Shown in pieces: positions 1 through 7,342 of a stretch of 18,833 bases of DNA. Every line of letters begins with the position of its first letter. The stretch's first letter is position 1. The stretch comes from Spirochaetales bacterium. GTDB lineage: Bacteria > Spirochaetota > Spirochaetia > SZUA-6 > DRHE01. Both the position numbers and the translations under genes were made by a program. Under the pieces are notes generated by a model. The model saw only the letters and a list, made by a program, of their open reading frames with translations. It made no database searches and had not been told where the DNA came from. The stretch spans positions 1 through 18,833 of the forward strand of contig JAFGFV010000635.1 of NCBI GenBank assembly GCA_016930895.1, given 5' to 3'.

Positions 1-1
1 G

Positions 2-418
2 ATCAACGAGCTCATCAACAACTTCAACTTCGTGAGCGCCCTGTACCAGATGGGCGTGCGAGACGCGGCCACGGTCTCGGACCTGTTCTACAAGGGCATC
101 CCATACTCGGTGACCGATCCGGACGGCACCGTGTGGTTTTTCAACAGCCCGGGGTTTGCCGAAGCCAACAGGGGGCTGACGAGTGACTACCAGGACAATC
201 CGGAACATATTCGGTACCGTGCCATCTTGGATCGGTTGCGCGATTTCAACATCGCTGGACGACTCTATCGCTCACAAACGGTCGACCCGATCAACGTGGA
301 TAGGTACGATCAGGTCTATGAGTCCCTTGTGCAAGACGGTCTGTACCTCCACTACAGAGCGTTGCTCTGGAACCAGTACAATTACTACGAACTCGACCTC
401 TTTCAAGGCGATAGGTAG
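2..418 (+). CDS. C-terminal part of an unrecognised protein (5' end outside window)
   Basis: The frame is open from base 2 to a TAG at 416-418, so the gene begins upstream of the window; the GTG at 32 is internal and has no ribosome binding site. About 138 residues are visible. They are rich in Tyr, Asp and Arg, with no clear membrane segment and no motif I recognise. Short aromatic segments such as GTVWFFNSPGF and LHYRALLWNQYNYYEL suggest a folded globular domain. The stop is 7 bases before the ATG of the lipoprotein gene at 426, so the two are probably co-transcribed and may act together at the cell envelope. Base composition is visibly less GC-rich than the genes after 1700. No function is assigned. 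Confidence 0.6.
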   Translation: MNELINNFNFVSALYQMGVRDAATVSDLFYKGIPYSVTDPDGTVWFFNSPGFAEANRGLTSDYQDNPEHIRYRAILDRLRDFNIAGRLYRSQTVDPINVDRYDQVYESLVQDGLYLHYRALLWNQYNYYELDLFQGDR

Positions 419-425
419 TCACCAT

Positions 426-1640
426 ATGAGATTCCAATACGCGCTAGTTGTCCTGCTCGTTCTGACTACGTCGTGCGACGGAGACTACGAGACTACCCGG
501 GGCCTTGTCTCCAAAAAGAATATCGAAGGGTACCTGACATCACTTCAAAAAGGAGTGGCTGGGAACAACTCCTTTCCTTCCGACCCGGTGATGTTAGCCG
601 AACTAGAGGAATACATCGACGCGAGGGGATCCGTCATCTATCGGGACAACGCGGACCTTCGGTTTCTTCACGAAGGGCTGATAGAACTCTACCGAGCACA
701 ATTCCTACGTTCGTTCTACACACTGAGGACCTACATAGACAAGTCCGGCAACCTCGTTCAGCCGTTCTACCACGTTGGGATCAAGCTTGAAACCCAGGCC
801 TCGATGTCGGGAACGGAGATTCTGGGCCGGGCCGCGCTGGCAACGAGATCTACTTTTCCTCATCCCTTGGACAAGGACCAACAAGGTCTAATTCTCTTTT
901 TGTGTGCTTTGTATCCCTACCGGCAGATGGCGGCCTGCCTGACCGATGACATGCTTGAAAGCGACGATGAGAGGACCATCGTCCGCGCCCAGATCAAATA
1001 CCACCAAGAGTTCGTGTTAACGCGAAAAGACATCGAGGCTCTGTATGGCGTGTTCATACTGGAAGAAGTGGACGTGGAAGAACTGCTCGAGCGTAAGAGC
1101 CGGCACGATATCGCCGAGCTCGATTATCTGGTGGCGTTCCATATCCATCCCTACCACCAGGACTTCGGGAAAGCAGCTCGCTATGCCGATATGCGCGACC
1201 CGGGTCAGTGGTACGAGCCGAAGCCACATTCCCGTGTTGAGAACCTGATGCGCGCGTATCTAGGGGTAGACCGATACCCCGCGGTCATAGACCTGTATGA
1301 TCGACACAGTTATCGATTCAGTGAAGCAGCCGCCTCCATGTACCATCTGAACCTGCTCGTGAGCGCGGCGTACGCCGGGCTGGGTGACCTCGACACGTCC
1401 CTGCAGTACCTGGAAAAGGAGTTCGCGCTGGCGAAGATATATCCAGGCTACTCGAGCAGCAACCAGACAACCTACGATCTCCCCGACAGAGGGGACATGC
1501 TGGTGTCGATCTTCGAGCTGGTCTTCGTGTTCGAGGAGTTCGATCAGTTCGAAAAGGCCGGCCGTTTCGCGGAGATGCAGGCCGTGGTCGAAAACAACGT
1601 GGCGCGCTTCAAGCACCTCGATGTGTTCAACCGGAAATAG
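426..1640 (+). CDS. Predicted lipoprotein of unknown function
   Basis: I place the start at ATG 426, although the frame stays open to 183, because residues 1-17 form a lipoprotein signal: MRF, then a hydrophobic core (YALVVLLVL), then TTSC with the lipidation Cys at position 17. The -3 Thr departs from the usual Leu, which relaxed (for example spirochaetal) lipoboxes tolerate. AGGTAG at 413-418, overlapping the upstream stop, is a weak ribosome binding site. The mature protein of about 388 residues is charged and largely helical in appearance. Its C-terminal third (YHLNLLVSAAYAGLGDLDTS, then LEKEFALAKIYPG) resembles TPR-type helical repeats, but I cannot assign a family. It follows the partial gene ending at 418 by 7 bases. 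It is probably a membrane-anchored envelope protein; substrate or partner is unknown. Confidence 0.72.
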   Translation: MRFQYALVVLLVLTTSCDGDYETTRGLVSKKNIEGYLTSLQKGVAGNNSFPSDPVMLAELEEYIDARGSVIYRDNADLRFLHEGLIELYRAQFLRSFYTLRTYIDKSGNLVQPFYHVGIKLETQASMSGTEILGRAALATRSTFPHPLDKDQQGLILFLCALYPYRQMAACLTDDMLESDDERTIVRAQIKYHQEFVLTRKDIEALYGVFILEEVDVEELLERKSRHDIAELDYLVAFHIHPYHQDFGKAARYADMRDPGQWYEPKPHSRVENLMRAYLGVDRYPAVIDLYDRHSYRFSEAAASMYHLNLLVSAAYAGLGDLDTSLQYLEKEFALAKIYPGYSSSNQTTYDLPDRGDMLVSIFELVFVFEEFDQFEKAGRFAEMQAVVENNVARFKHLDVFNRK

Positions 1641-1697
1641 CGACAGTCGACCGGAGCGGGCGGGGGCGCTCACTCTGCCGAGACCGTCTGCTGCCCC

Positions 1698-1727
1698 TTG
1701 GTGCTATCCCGCGGTCCCTGCTACACT
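1698..1727 (+). promoter_or_regulatory. Possible sigma70-type promoter before the oxidoreductase-epimerase pair
   Basis: TTGGTG (1698-1703) and TACACT (1722-1727) are separated by 18 bases and lie about 20 bases upstream of the GTG start at 1749. The hexamers match the consensus at 3/6 and 4/6 positions. The 108-base gap after the lipoprotein stop holds nothing else recognisable. Moderate to weak evidence only. Confidence 0.3.
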
Positions 1728-1748
1728 CCGTCCAGCGGAGGAGGCACG

Positions 1749-2780
1749 GTGGACAGAGTCAACGTAGGCATCGTCGGGTTGGGACTGGCGGGGTATCAGC
1801 TGCACGCCAAGGCCTATGCTCAGATTCCCGCTGCCAATATCCACGCGCTGTGTACGCGGGACGAGGCCAAGCTGGAACGGATTGCCCGGGAGCTCGGCGT
1901 CAGGAACACCTACACGGACTACGACCGCTTTCTTCAGGACGACGCGCTGCAGGCGGTCTCGATCTGCGTAACCGACCCGCTTCATTTCGAGTTCGCCCGC
2001 AAGGCTGTCCAAGCCGGCAAGCACGTGCTGTGCGAAAAGCCCCTCGGCACCAGCCTCGAGGAGGTGCGGGGTCTGGTCGCGCTGATGCGCGGCAAGAAGA
2101 CCTCCTTCGCGGTCGGGCAGGTGTACCGATTCGTCCCGCAATTCGTTGCCATCAAGCGGATGCTGGACGAAGGCAGGCTGGGCGGCCTGTTCCACGTGGA
2201 CTGCGACTACCAGCAGGACATGCGCGAGCTGTACAAGGTTACGCCCTGGCGCAGGGACGACAAGAGCTGGAACTCCTGGGTAGCCGGCGGCGCTCATGTA
2301 GTCGATCTGGCCCGCTACATCGGGGGGGACGTCGACGAAGTCGTGATGTACGCCAACAAGGGCGAGGAGGATCCGGACTGTGGCCCACTGGAGGACAATC
2401 ACCTCTCGATCATGAAGCTCAAGAACGGCGCGACCTGCAAAGTCTGGGAGGTGCGCTGCATCAAGCGGGCGCCGGAGTTCACGATCAATCTGGGTGTCTT
2501 CGGGGGCCGGGGCTCAGCCTGCGGCAGCTTTCTGGACAACGAGGTGCGCTACTTCAGTCTCGACCAGGGCGACAAGCAGGCCGGTTTTGCCTCGCTGTTC
2601 GCCCAAAAGGTCGAAGGCATTCCGATCCGTTACGAGCTGGAGGATTTCCTCTCCAGCATTCTGAACGACCACGCGCCCCGGTGCGACGTGGTGAGCGGCG
2701 CCCGCACCATCGCCACGGTTCTGGCGGGGGTGGAGGCGCAGGAAAAGGGCCGCCCGGTCAAGGTGCCGGAGGTCGAGTAG
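1749..2780 (+). CDS. Gfo/Idh/MocA-family NAD(P)-dependent oxidoreductase
   Basis: The family oxidises or reduces sugars, inositols and related polyols with NAD(P). The 343-residue product has an N-terminal Rossmann nucleotide-binding motif, GLGLAG (G10, G12, G15), and the family hallmark CEKPLG with Lys97. A C-terminal substrate domain follows, including GGAHVVDLARY, where His183 and Asp186 fit the usual catalytic positions. I chose GTG 1749 because GGAGGAGG lies at the correct distance and the protein then begins directly with the first Rossmann strand; the frame is open further upstream without such support. The next gene, 45 bases on, encodes a sugar epimerase, so the pair probably handles one sugar or polyol. 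The exact substrate cannot be read from the sequence. Confidence 0.9.
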   Translation: MDRVNVGIVGLGLAGYQLHAKAYAQIPAANIHALCTRDEAKLERIARELGVRNTYTDYDRFLQDDALQAVSICVTDPLHFEFARKAVQAGKHVLCEKPLGTSLEEVRGLVALMRGKKTSFAVGQVYRFVPQFVAIKRMLDEGRLGGLFHVDCDYQQDMRELYKVTPWRRDDKSWNSWVAGGAHVVDLARYIGGDVDEVVMYANKGEEDPDCGPLEDNHLSIMKLKNGATCKVWEVRCIKRAPEFTINLGVFGGRGSACGSFLDNEVRYFSLDQGDKQAGFASLFAQKVEGIPIRYELEDFLSSILNDHAPRCDVVSGARTIATVLAGVEAQEKGRPVKVPEVE

Positions 2781-2825
2781 GGCCCGGCCTGCCGTCCAAC
2801 GACTCACGGAAGCGAGGTCTCTGTC

Positions 2826-3674
2826 ATGAAGTTCGGAATCAACACCTTTCTGTTCGCTTCACCCTTCACCACCGAGCGCCTGGGCTTGCTCCGGGAGTTC
2901 AAGGAGATGGGGTTCGACGGCGTCGAGGTCGCTTTCGAGCACGAGGGGCAGCTCGACTACGCGGCCGCCCGGCGGGCCTTCGAGGACAACGACCTGAAGT
3001 GCTGCTCGCTGTGCGGCGCGTTCGGCAAGGGGCGGGACCTGCGGGGCACGCCGGAAGAGCAGGACGCGGCCAAGGAGTTCATCAAGTCGGCCATCCGGGC
3101 CTGCAACGCCCTGGAATGCGACGTGCTGGCCGGCCCCGTGTACTCCACGGTAGGCAGGGCGCGCAGAGAGACTCCGGAGGCGCAGAAGGAGCAGTGGGAC
3201 ACGGTGGTAGCGAACCTCAGGGAGATGTGCCGCTACGCCGAGGAGCACGGCGTGTACATTGCGGTGGAAGTCATGAACCGCTTCGCCACCGACTTCCTGA
3301 ACACGTCTGCCGATGCTCTCCGGCTGGTGGACGCGGTGGGCAGCCGGATGCTCGGGCTGCATCTGGACACCTTCCACATGAACATCGAAGAGAAGAGCCT
3401 GGGGAACGCGATCCTGGATGCGGGAACGCGGCTGTTCGACTTCCACGTGGCGGACAACGACCGCGCCACCCTCGGGACGGGGACCATCGACTGGAAGGCG
3501 GTGCGGGATGCCCTGCTGCGGATCGGCTACGACCGCTACGTGGTGATCGAGTCCTTCGTCCCGCAGGTGCTGATCAACGGCTCGGTGGCCTCGATCTGGA
3601 GGCCGGTAGCCGGGAGCAACTACGAGCTGGCCGCGAACGGCGTGCGCTTTCTCAAGGCTCTGTTTCAAGAGTAG
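2826..3674 (+). CDS. Sugar 3-epimerase-like TIM-barrel protein (D-tagatose/D-psicose 3-epimerase family)
   Basis: The 282-residue product is a complete xylose-isomerase-like TIM barrel. Its four predicted metal ligands are Glu148 (AVEVMNRF), Asp181 (LHLDTFHMN), His207 (FDFHVAD) and Glu242 (VVIESF). They have the same spacing as the Mn-binding residues of characterised ketose 3-epimerases (Glu152, Asp185, His211 and Glu246 in the Pseudomonas cichorii enzyme, a constant offset of 4). That family interconverts ketohexoses at C3. The conserved Glu that normally follows the NRF segment is Ala154 here, so substrate preference may differ. GCGAGG about 8 bases before ATG 2826 is the likely ribosome binding site. 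It follows the oxidoreductase by 45 bases, and an epimerase-dehydrogenase pair for a sugar or inositol-like substrate is the natural reading. Confidence 0.85.
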   Translation: MKFGINTFLFASPFTTERLGLLREFKEMGFDGVEVAFEHEGQLDYAAARRAFEDNDLKCCSLCGAFGKGRDLRGTPEEQDAAKEFIKSAIRACNALECDVLAGPVYSTVGRARRETPEAQKEQWDTVVANLREMCRYAEEHGVYIAVEVMNRFATDFLNTSADALRLVDAVGSRMLGLHLDTFHMNIEEKSLGNAILDAGTRLFDFHVADNDRATLGTGTIDWKAVRDALLRIGYDRYVVIESFVPQVLINGSVASIWRPVAGSNYELAANGVRFLKALFQE

Positions 3675-3705
3675 GCCAACGCCGCCCGGCCGGCTGTCGT
3701 AAAAC

Positions 3706-4613
3706 CTACCCTTCCGCCCCGGCCAGAAGGCTCGACACGTAGCCATGCGCCTCCCTGGCCATCCTCCACACGTCCCCCGTCTGGGGCCCGAGATCGACGG
3801 TCCACCACTCCCGGGCATAGCCCGCGGAGCGGAGCGCCGGAACGAGGGTGGTGAAGTCGAGAGCTCCCGTGCCAAAGGGAACCTTGTTGGAGTTCGTGTC
3901 GTTGCGCATGGTGTTGTCCGTGTCGATCAGGTGCACGTCGGCGATCTTCCCGGCAAGCGTCTCGATGAGCTCAAGCTGTCCTCCCTCGAGGGTCTCCCGC
4001 TCCCCGTGCTGATGGGCGCCCACCACGGCGCACAGCTGCCCATGGGCCGTGTCGTACTGGACTGCGAAGCTCGGGTGATCCACCGCCTGCAGGATTCCCA
4101 GGATTTCCCCGGGCTTGTTGAACAGGCGTCCGGTTCGAACTCCCAGGCCACGGTGACCCCCGCCGCCGCGGCATGCTCGGCGTCCCTGCAGAACACCTCG
4201 ATCGTCGTGCCCCAGGCGCGGTCGTAGTCGAAGTCGGGAGGATACGGGGTCATGGTCACGGTGTCCACCCGGATGATCGGGATCCCGCAGTCGCTGACAA
4301 GCTGCAGGCTGCGCTGGAAGCGTTCGCTGCAGCGTTCAAGTGCCGCCGCGGAGCCGCCGTAGAAGTGGCAGTCGAGCAGGTCCGCGGCATAGCTGTTGAC
4401 CTCCAGGCCCGCGTCACGGACCTTGCGCATGAGCTCCCTCCGGCTGCGCCGGCTCGGGTAGAGCTTTACGCTTCCGTGAGGCGGAAAGCCCCCCAGTGCG
4501 ATGCCGTGGTATCCGATCTCGGCGGCCTGGTGGATCACCGCTTCGAGGCCGAGGGGATTCTCCGCGTAGTCACCTGCGGTGAACGTCCGGGTCCCGATGG
4601 ACAGCTGTGGCAT
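3706..4613 (-). pseudogene. Sugar phosphate isomerase/epimerase-like TIM barrel, interrupted by a frameshift
   Basis: Two overlapping reading frames together encode one xylose-isomerase-like TIM barrel. The first runs from ATG 4613 (MPQLSIGTRTF; AAGGAG 6 bases upstream) to the end of WEFEPDA near 4127. There the frame leaves the family sequence and continues as nonsense to a stop at 3927. The correct sequence (FNKPGEIL, then VQYDTAHGQ, DVHLIDTD and WWTVDLG) resumes in the neighbouring frame and stops at 3706. Restoring one base near 4123-4128, for example a G in the GG at 4125-4126, gives an uninterrupted 302-residue protein with candidate metal ligands in EFEP, YDTAHG and DVHLID. Either the gene is decaying or this is a single-base sequencing or assembly error. 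It converges on the epimerase gene ending at 3674 and diverges from the DUF3604 gene at 4857. Confidence 0.8.
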
Positions 4614-4658
4614 GATGATCTCCTTGCAGGGTAGTTGCGGTTCGAGCGTGCCAGCGCC

Positions 4659-4687
4659 ACTATGGCAGGTGACAGTTGCACCGGCAA
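4659..4687 (-). promoter_or_regulatory. Possible promoter for the leftward TIM-barrel gene
   Basis: On the - strand, TTGCCG (4682-4687) and CATAGT (4659-4664) are separated by 17 bases, each matching the sigma70 consensus at 4/6. The distance from the -10 to the ATG at 4613 is about 45 bases. The -35 overlaps the first ACCGG repeat. Confidence 0.35.
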
Positions 4688-4712
4688 CGGACCGGCACGA
4701 CACCGGGCCGAC
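4680..4712 (+). repeat. Three 11-bp direct repeats (ACCGGNNNNNN), candidate operator
   Basis: ACCGG starts at 4680, 4691 and 4702, exactly one helical turn apart. The units are ACCGGCAACGG, ACCGGCACGAC and ACCGGGCCGAC; the last two agree at 9/11 positions. They fill the space between the two divergent -35-like hexamers, the position expected for a shared regulator site. No regulator gene is in the window. Confidence 0.4.
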
Positions 4713-4724
4713 ATTGACCCGGTG
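4701..4724. repeat. 7-bp inverted repeat overlapping a -35 box
   Basis: CACCGGG (4701-4707) and CCCGGTG (4718-4724) form a perfect dyad with a 10-base spacer. The right arm overlaps the TTGACC at 4714-4719. It could be an operator for a dimeric regulator, or a chance consequence of GC-rich sequence. Confidence 0.3.
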
Positions 4725-4743
4725 CTCGGCGCCGGGGTACGGT
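4714..4743 (+). promoter_or_regulatory. Possible promoter for the DUF3604 gene
   Basis: TTGACC (4714-4719) and TACGGT (4738-4743) are separated by 18 bases. The predicted transcript would have a leader of roughly 105 bases before ATG 4857. The -35 is strong and the -10 is poor. Confidence 0.35.
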
Positions 4744-4856
4744 GGGGCCGACGGTCTTCAGACGTCGGGAGGTTGTCGCCGTTTCATGCCTGCCCGCCCG
4801 TGCACGGCATCGAGCTGGCGGATCCAGGGCGCTGACATACGGCCGCGAGGGTGAGG

Positions 4857-6449
4857 ATGAACAAGAGCACGATCGGGGAGTACCGCCTGTACTGGGGGGA
4901 GTCCCACGACAACACCTACCAGTTCGCCAGCATGAGCACGCCCGTCGAAGAGGTGCTCGAGCGGGCTGCCTCCCACCTGGACTTCTACGCCGCCGCGTAC
5001 TACACCGCCTGCGCCGCCGCCTTCGAAGAGGGAGGCCATCAGGCGGAGAAGTCCGGGGCCAGCCGCATCATCCTGGAGGGCTGGAAGGACCCGCAAAGGC
5101 TCGAGCGCGAATGGGCCGAAGTGCAGCGGGCTACCGCCGCGGCCAACCGCCCTGGGGAGTTCATTACCCTTCCCGGCTACGAGTGGCAGGGGGACGGGTC
5201 CTCCGGGGACCACAACGTGTACTTCCTGCGCGAGGGGGCGAAGATACACCGCGTGGCTACGCTGAAGGAGCTCTACGCGTGCCTGAAGGGGACGGATGCC
5301 CTGGCCATCCCCCACCACACGGGCTATCGTCCCGGGCGTCGGGGGAGGGACTGGTCGGTTTGGGACGAAGCGATGTCTCCCTTCACGGAGATCTATTCCG
5401 TTCACGGCTGCTCGGAGACCGACGAAGAATGGATCGGCCTGCGAAAGAACTTCTACATGGGTCCGGGACAGGGCGGCGGGACGTACCAGGATGCGCTGGA
5501 CCGGGGCTACCACCTGGGGGCGATCTGCTCTACGGACAACTGGGGCGACATGCCCGGCCACTACGGCAACGGGCGCATGGCCTGTCTGGCCGAGGAGCTG
5601 ACCCGGGAAGCACTGTGGAAGGCCTTCAAGGCCCGGCGGGTCTACGGGGTGACCGGCGACCGCATCCGGATCGACTTCCGGGTCGACGGGGCGGTCATGG
5701 GAAGCGTGATCTCCGCCAGTGGCCCGCGGAGGGTTCGGGTAGACGTCGTGGGCTCCGATGCTCTGGATCGGATCGAGCTGCTGCGCAACGGGCGGGTGAT
5801 CGCCACGCACTGCCACCAGGGCACCTGGGAGGTTCCGCCGTCCGGCCGCCGGGCGCGCTTCAAGCTCCGGATCGAGGCAGGGTGGGGTCCCCGCCCCGGG
5901 GAGCTGGACCTGCCCGATCGGGTCTGGAACGGAAGGCTCACGGTCGACGGGGCGGCCCTCCTCGACTGCGAGCCCTGCTGGATATCCAGCGGCCAGGGGT
6001 GCCCTGTCCTCGCCGGCGGTACCGCCTCGTTCCGCCTGGTGAGCTCGTCGAGGAACGTCGCCGAGCCGCGTCACAACGCCAACGTCTTCGAGCTGGAGGC
6101 CGACCCGGGGAGCGCCGCCGTGCTGGAGCTGAACGGCCTGACCTTGCGCGAGCCCCTGGCGCGGCTGGCCGCCGGGAGTCGCGTCCTCTGGTACCGCGAC
6201 GACTGCATCCGCGCTTTGGAAGAGAACGCGGGGGTTCCCGCCGGCTCCCCGGAACGGGAGGATGTGTACTACCTGATGGCCTACAAGGCCAAGGTACACC
6301 GGTTGATCCCTGAGGCAGGGTACACGGCGAGGCTTGATTTCGAGGACGACGAGCCCCTGGGCGGGGAAACCCACTACCGGGTGCGGGTCGAGCAGCGCAA
6401 CGGCCAGAGGGCCTGGTCCAGTCCGATCTGGGCCACTCCCGATCTCTGA
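4857..6449 (+). CDS. DUF3604-family PHP-like metallohydrolase
   Basis: The 530-residue protein matches the DUF3604 pattern, a predicted metal-dependent hydrolase related to PHP phosphoesterases. It opens with YWGESHDNT (His17) in place of the usual first-strand His motif. Next come RPGEFITLPGYEW (Glu109) and GDHNVYFL (His119), then AIPHHTGY (His153/154), EIYSVHGCSE (Glu178, His183) and STDNWGDMPGHYGNG (Asp227, His235). These His/Asp/Glu positions form a plausible metal site. The C-terminal half, after about residue 260, appears beta-rich and may be a substrate or carbohydrate-interacting domain. I prefer ATG 4857 to the in-frame GTG 4851 because GAGGG then sits 5 bases upstream. No export signal is seen, so it should be cytoplasmic. 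Substrates of this family are largely unknown. It is divergent from the frameshifted isomerase and probably shares its control region. Confidence 0.8.
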   Translation: MNKSTIGEYRLYWGESHDNTYQFASMSTPVEEVLERAASHLDFYAAAYYTACAAAFEEGGHQAEKSGASRIILEGWKDPQRLEREWAEVQRATAAANRPGEFITLPGYEWQGDGSSGDHNVYFLREGAKIHRVATLKELYACLKGTDALAIPHHTGYRPGRRGRDWSVWDEAMSPFTEIYSVHGCSETDEEWIGLRKNFYMGPGQGGGTYQDALDRGYHLGAICSTDNWGDMPGHYGNGRMACLAEELTREALWKAFKARRVYGVTGDRIRIDFRVDGAVMGSVISASGPRRVRVDVVGSDALDRIELLRNGRVIATHCHQGTWEVPPSGRRARFKLRIEAGWGPRPGELDLPDRVWNGRLTVDGAALLDCEPCWISSGQGCPVLAGGTASFRLVSSSRNVAEPRHNANVFELEADPGSAAVLELNGLTLREPLARLAAGSRVLWYRDDCIRALEENAGVPAGSPEREDVYYLMAYKAKVHRLIPEAGYTARLDFEDDEPLGGETHYRVRVEQRNGQRAWSSPIWATPDL

Positions 6450-6513
6450 ACCTGAACGGTGAAGTAGAAGCATGCGGGGCGGTGGGCGGGCTGCTGGCCC
6501 GGGCCGAAGGCGA

Positions 6514-7242
6514 CTATCCGCGTATGGCTTGTACGATCATGAGTACCGCGATTGCCGCAAGCAGCCCTTGCACCGCCCAGTCAAAGACGTGCGCAGGAAT
6601 GCTCTTGAACACCAACCTGCCGAGAAACATCCCCCCGAAGGCGGGGCCGACGAGCACGAGCGTGTGCAAAAGCACCTGCCGGGAGATCATTCCCCTGTAT
6701 ATGAGAAATCCCACCTTGTAGAGCGCGGCGATCGCGATGTAGGCCACGATGGTCGCCTGGGCTGCATGCTTTTCCAAACGAAGGGAGGATAGGTAGGCGA
6801 CCGCAGGCGGCCCGTTGGTGTTGAAAGCCCCTCCGAAGGTCCCACCGATCAATCCCGCCAGGTAGCCGACGAAGCGCGGAAGCTGGTGGTTGGTCCGTAC
6901 CCGCGATAGGCGATCATAGGCCAGATAGAGGATCAGGAGCACTCCGAGAGCGATCGTGAGGTAGCGTTCGCTGACGCGGATCAAGACCCAAACGCCCAGG
7001 GGAGTGCCGACCAGAAGTCCGGCCGCGAGTCGCAGCAGGGCCTTCCACTCGATGTGTTTGCCGAGGGGGATCAGAAGGTAGAGGACAACCGGCAGCCCGA
7101 CGCAGGCTACCAGCACGCTGGCCGCCTTGAAGCCGATGACCAAGGGGAATAGGCCCATGAGCACCACCCCGAACCCGAATCCCGTCACACCCAGCACGAA
7201 CGAACCTGCGAGGCTCAGGAGCGACAGCACGAGAAGTTCCAA
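6514..7242 (-). CDS. TauE/SafE-family anion exporter (predicted sulfite/sulfonate exporter)
   Basis: The 242-residue integral membrane protein has about seven hydrophobic segments. Both TauE/SafE half-motifs are present: GVTGFGFGVVLMGLFPLVIG at the N-terminus and GYLAGLIGGTFGGAFNTNGP in the middle. Family members export sulfite, sulfoacetate or similar anions, often at the end of sulfonate-degradation operons. The start is TTG 7242, supported by GGAGGGG 6-8 bases upstream; no in-frame ATG gives a better N-terminus. It is the last gene of the long leftward series, 99 bases after the preceding oxidoreductase and beyond a strong hairpin, so it may be expressed at a lower level. It converges with the DUF3604 gene, with a 64-base gap between stops. 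The exported ion is inferred from the family; the sequence alone does not show it. Confidence 0.85.
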   Translation of the reverse strand: MELLVLSLLSLAGSFVLGVTGFGFGVVLMGLFPLVIGFKAASVLVACVGLPVVLYLLIPLGKHIEWKALLRLAAGLLVGTPLGVWVLIRVSERYLTIALGVLLILYLAYDRLSRVRTNHQLPRFVGYLAGLIGGTFGGAFNTNGPPAVAYLSSLRLEKHAAQATIVAYIAIAALYKVGFLIYRGMISRQVLLHTLVLVGPAFGGMFLGRLVFKSIPAHVFDWAVQGLLAAIAVLMIVQAIRG

Positions 7243-7313
7243 GAAGCACCCCTCCGTTCAACTCCTTCCCGGCCCAGGCGACAAGCCTCGCTTCGGCCCG
7301 ATCTGCCGGAGAC

Positions 7314-7342
7314 GGCTCGGCCGTTTGGGAGCGGCCCGAGCC
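7314..7342 (-). terminator. Strong hairpin without a U-tract after the oxidoreductase gene
   Basis: The arms at 7314-7323 and 7332-7342 form about 10 GC-rich base pairs with one bulged base and an 8-base loop, starting at the stop codon of the gene at 7342-8601. No T-run follows, so it is more likely an attenuator or mRNA-stabilising stem before the exporter gene than a classic intrinsic terminator. Confidence 0.4.

Noticed and set aside
1850..3742. 630-codon + strand open frame across two genes
   Set aside because: It overlaps both the oxidoreductase and the epimerase out of frame and is dominated by Arg, Gly and Ala, typical of a shadow frame in GC-rich DNA.
4742..6473. Long alternative frames on both strands over the DUF3604 gene
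   Set aside because: Only the frame at 4857-6449 carries conserved family motifs and a proper ribosome binding site.
6487..6505. CGGGC/GCCCG hairpin and GGCCCGGGCC palindrome between convergent genes, considered as a bidirectional terminator
   Set aside because: The stem is only 5 bp and no T-run follows on either strand, so it is indistinguishable from GC-rich background.
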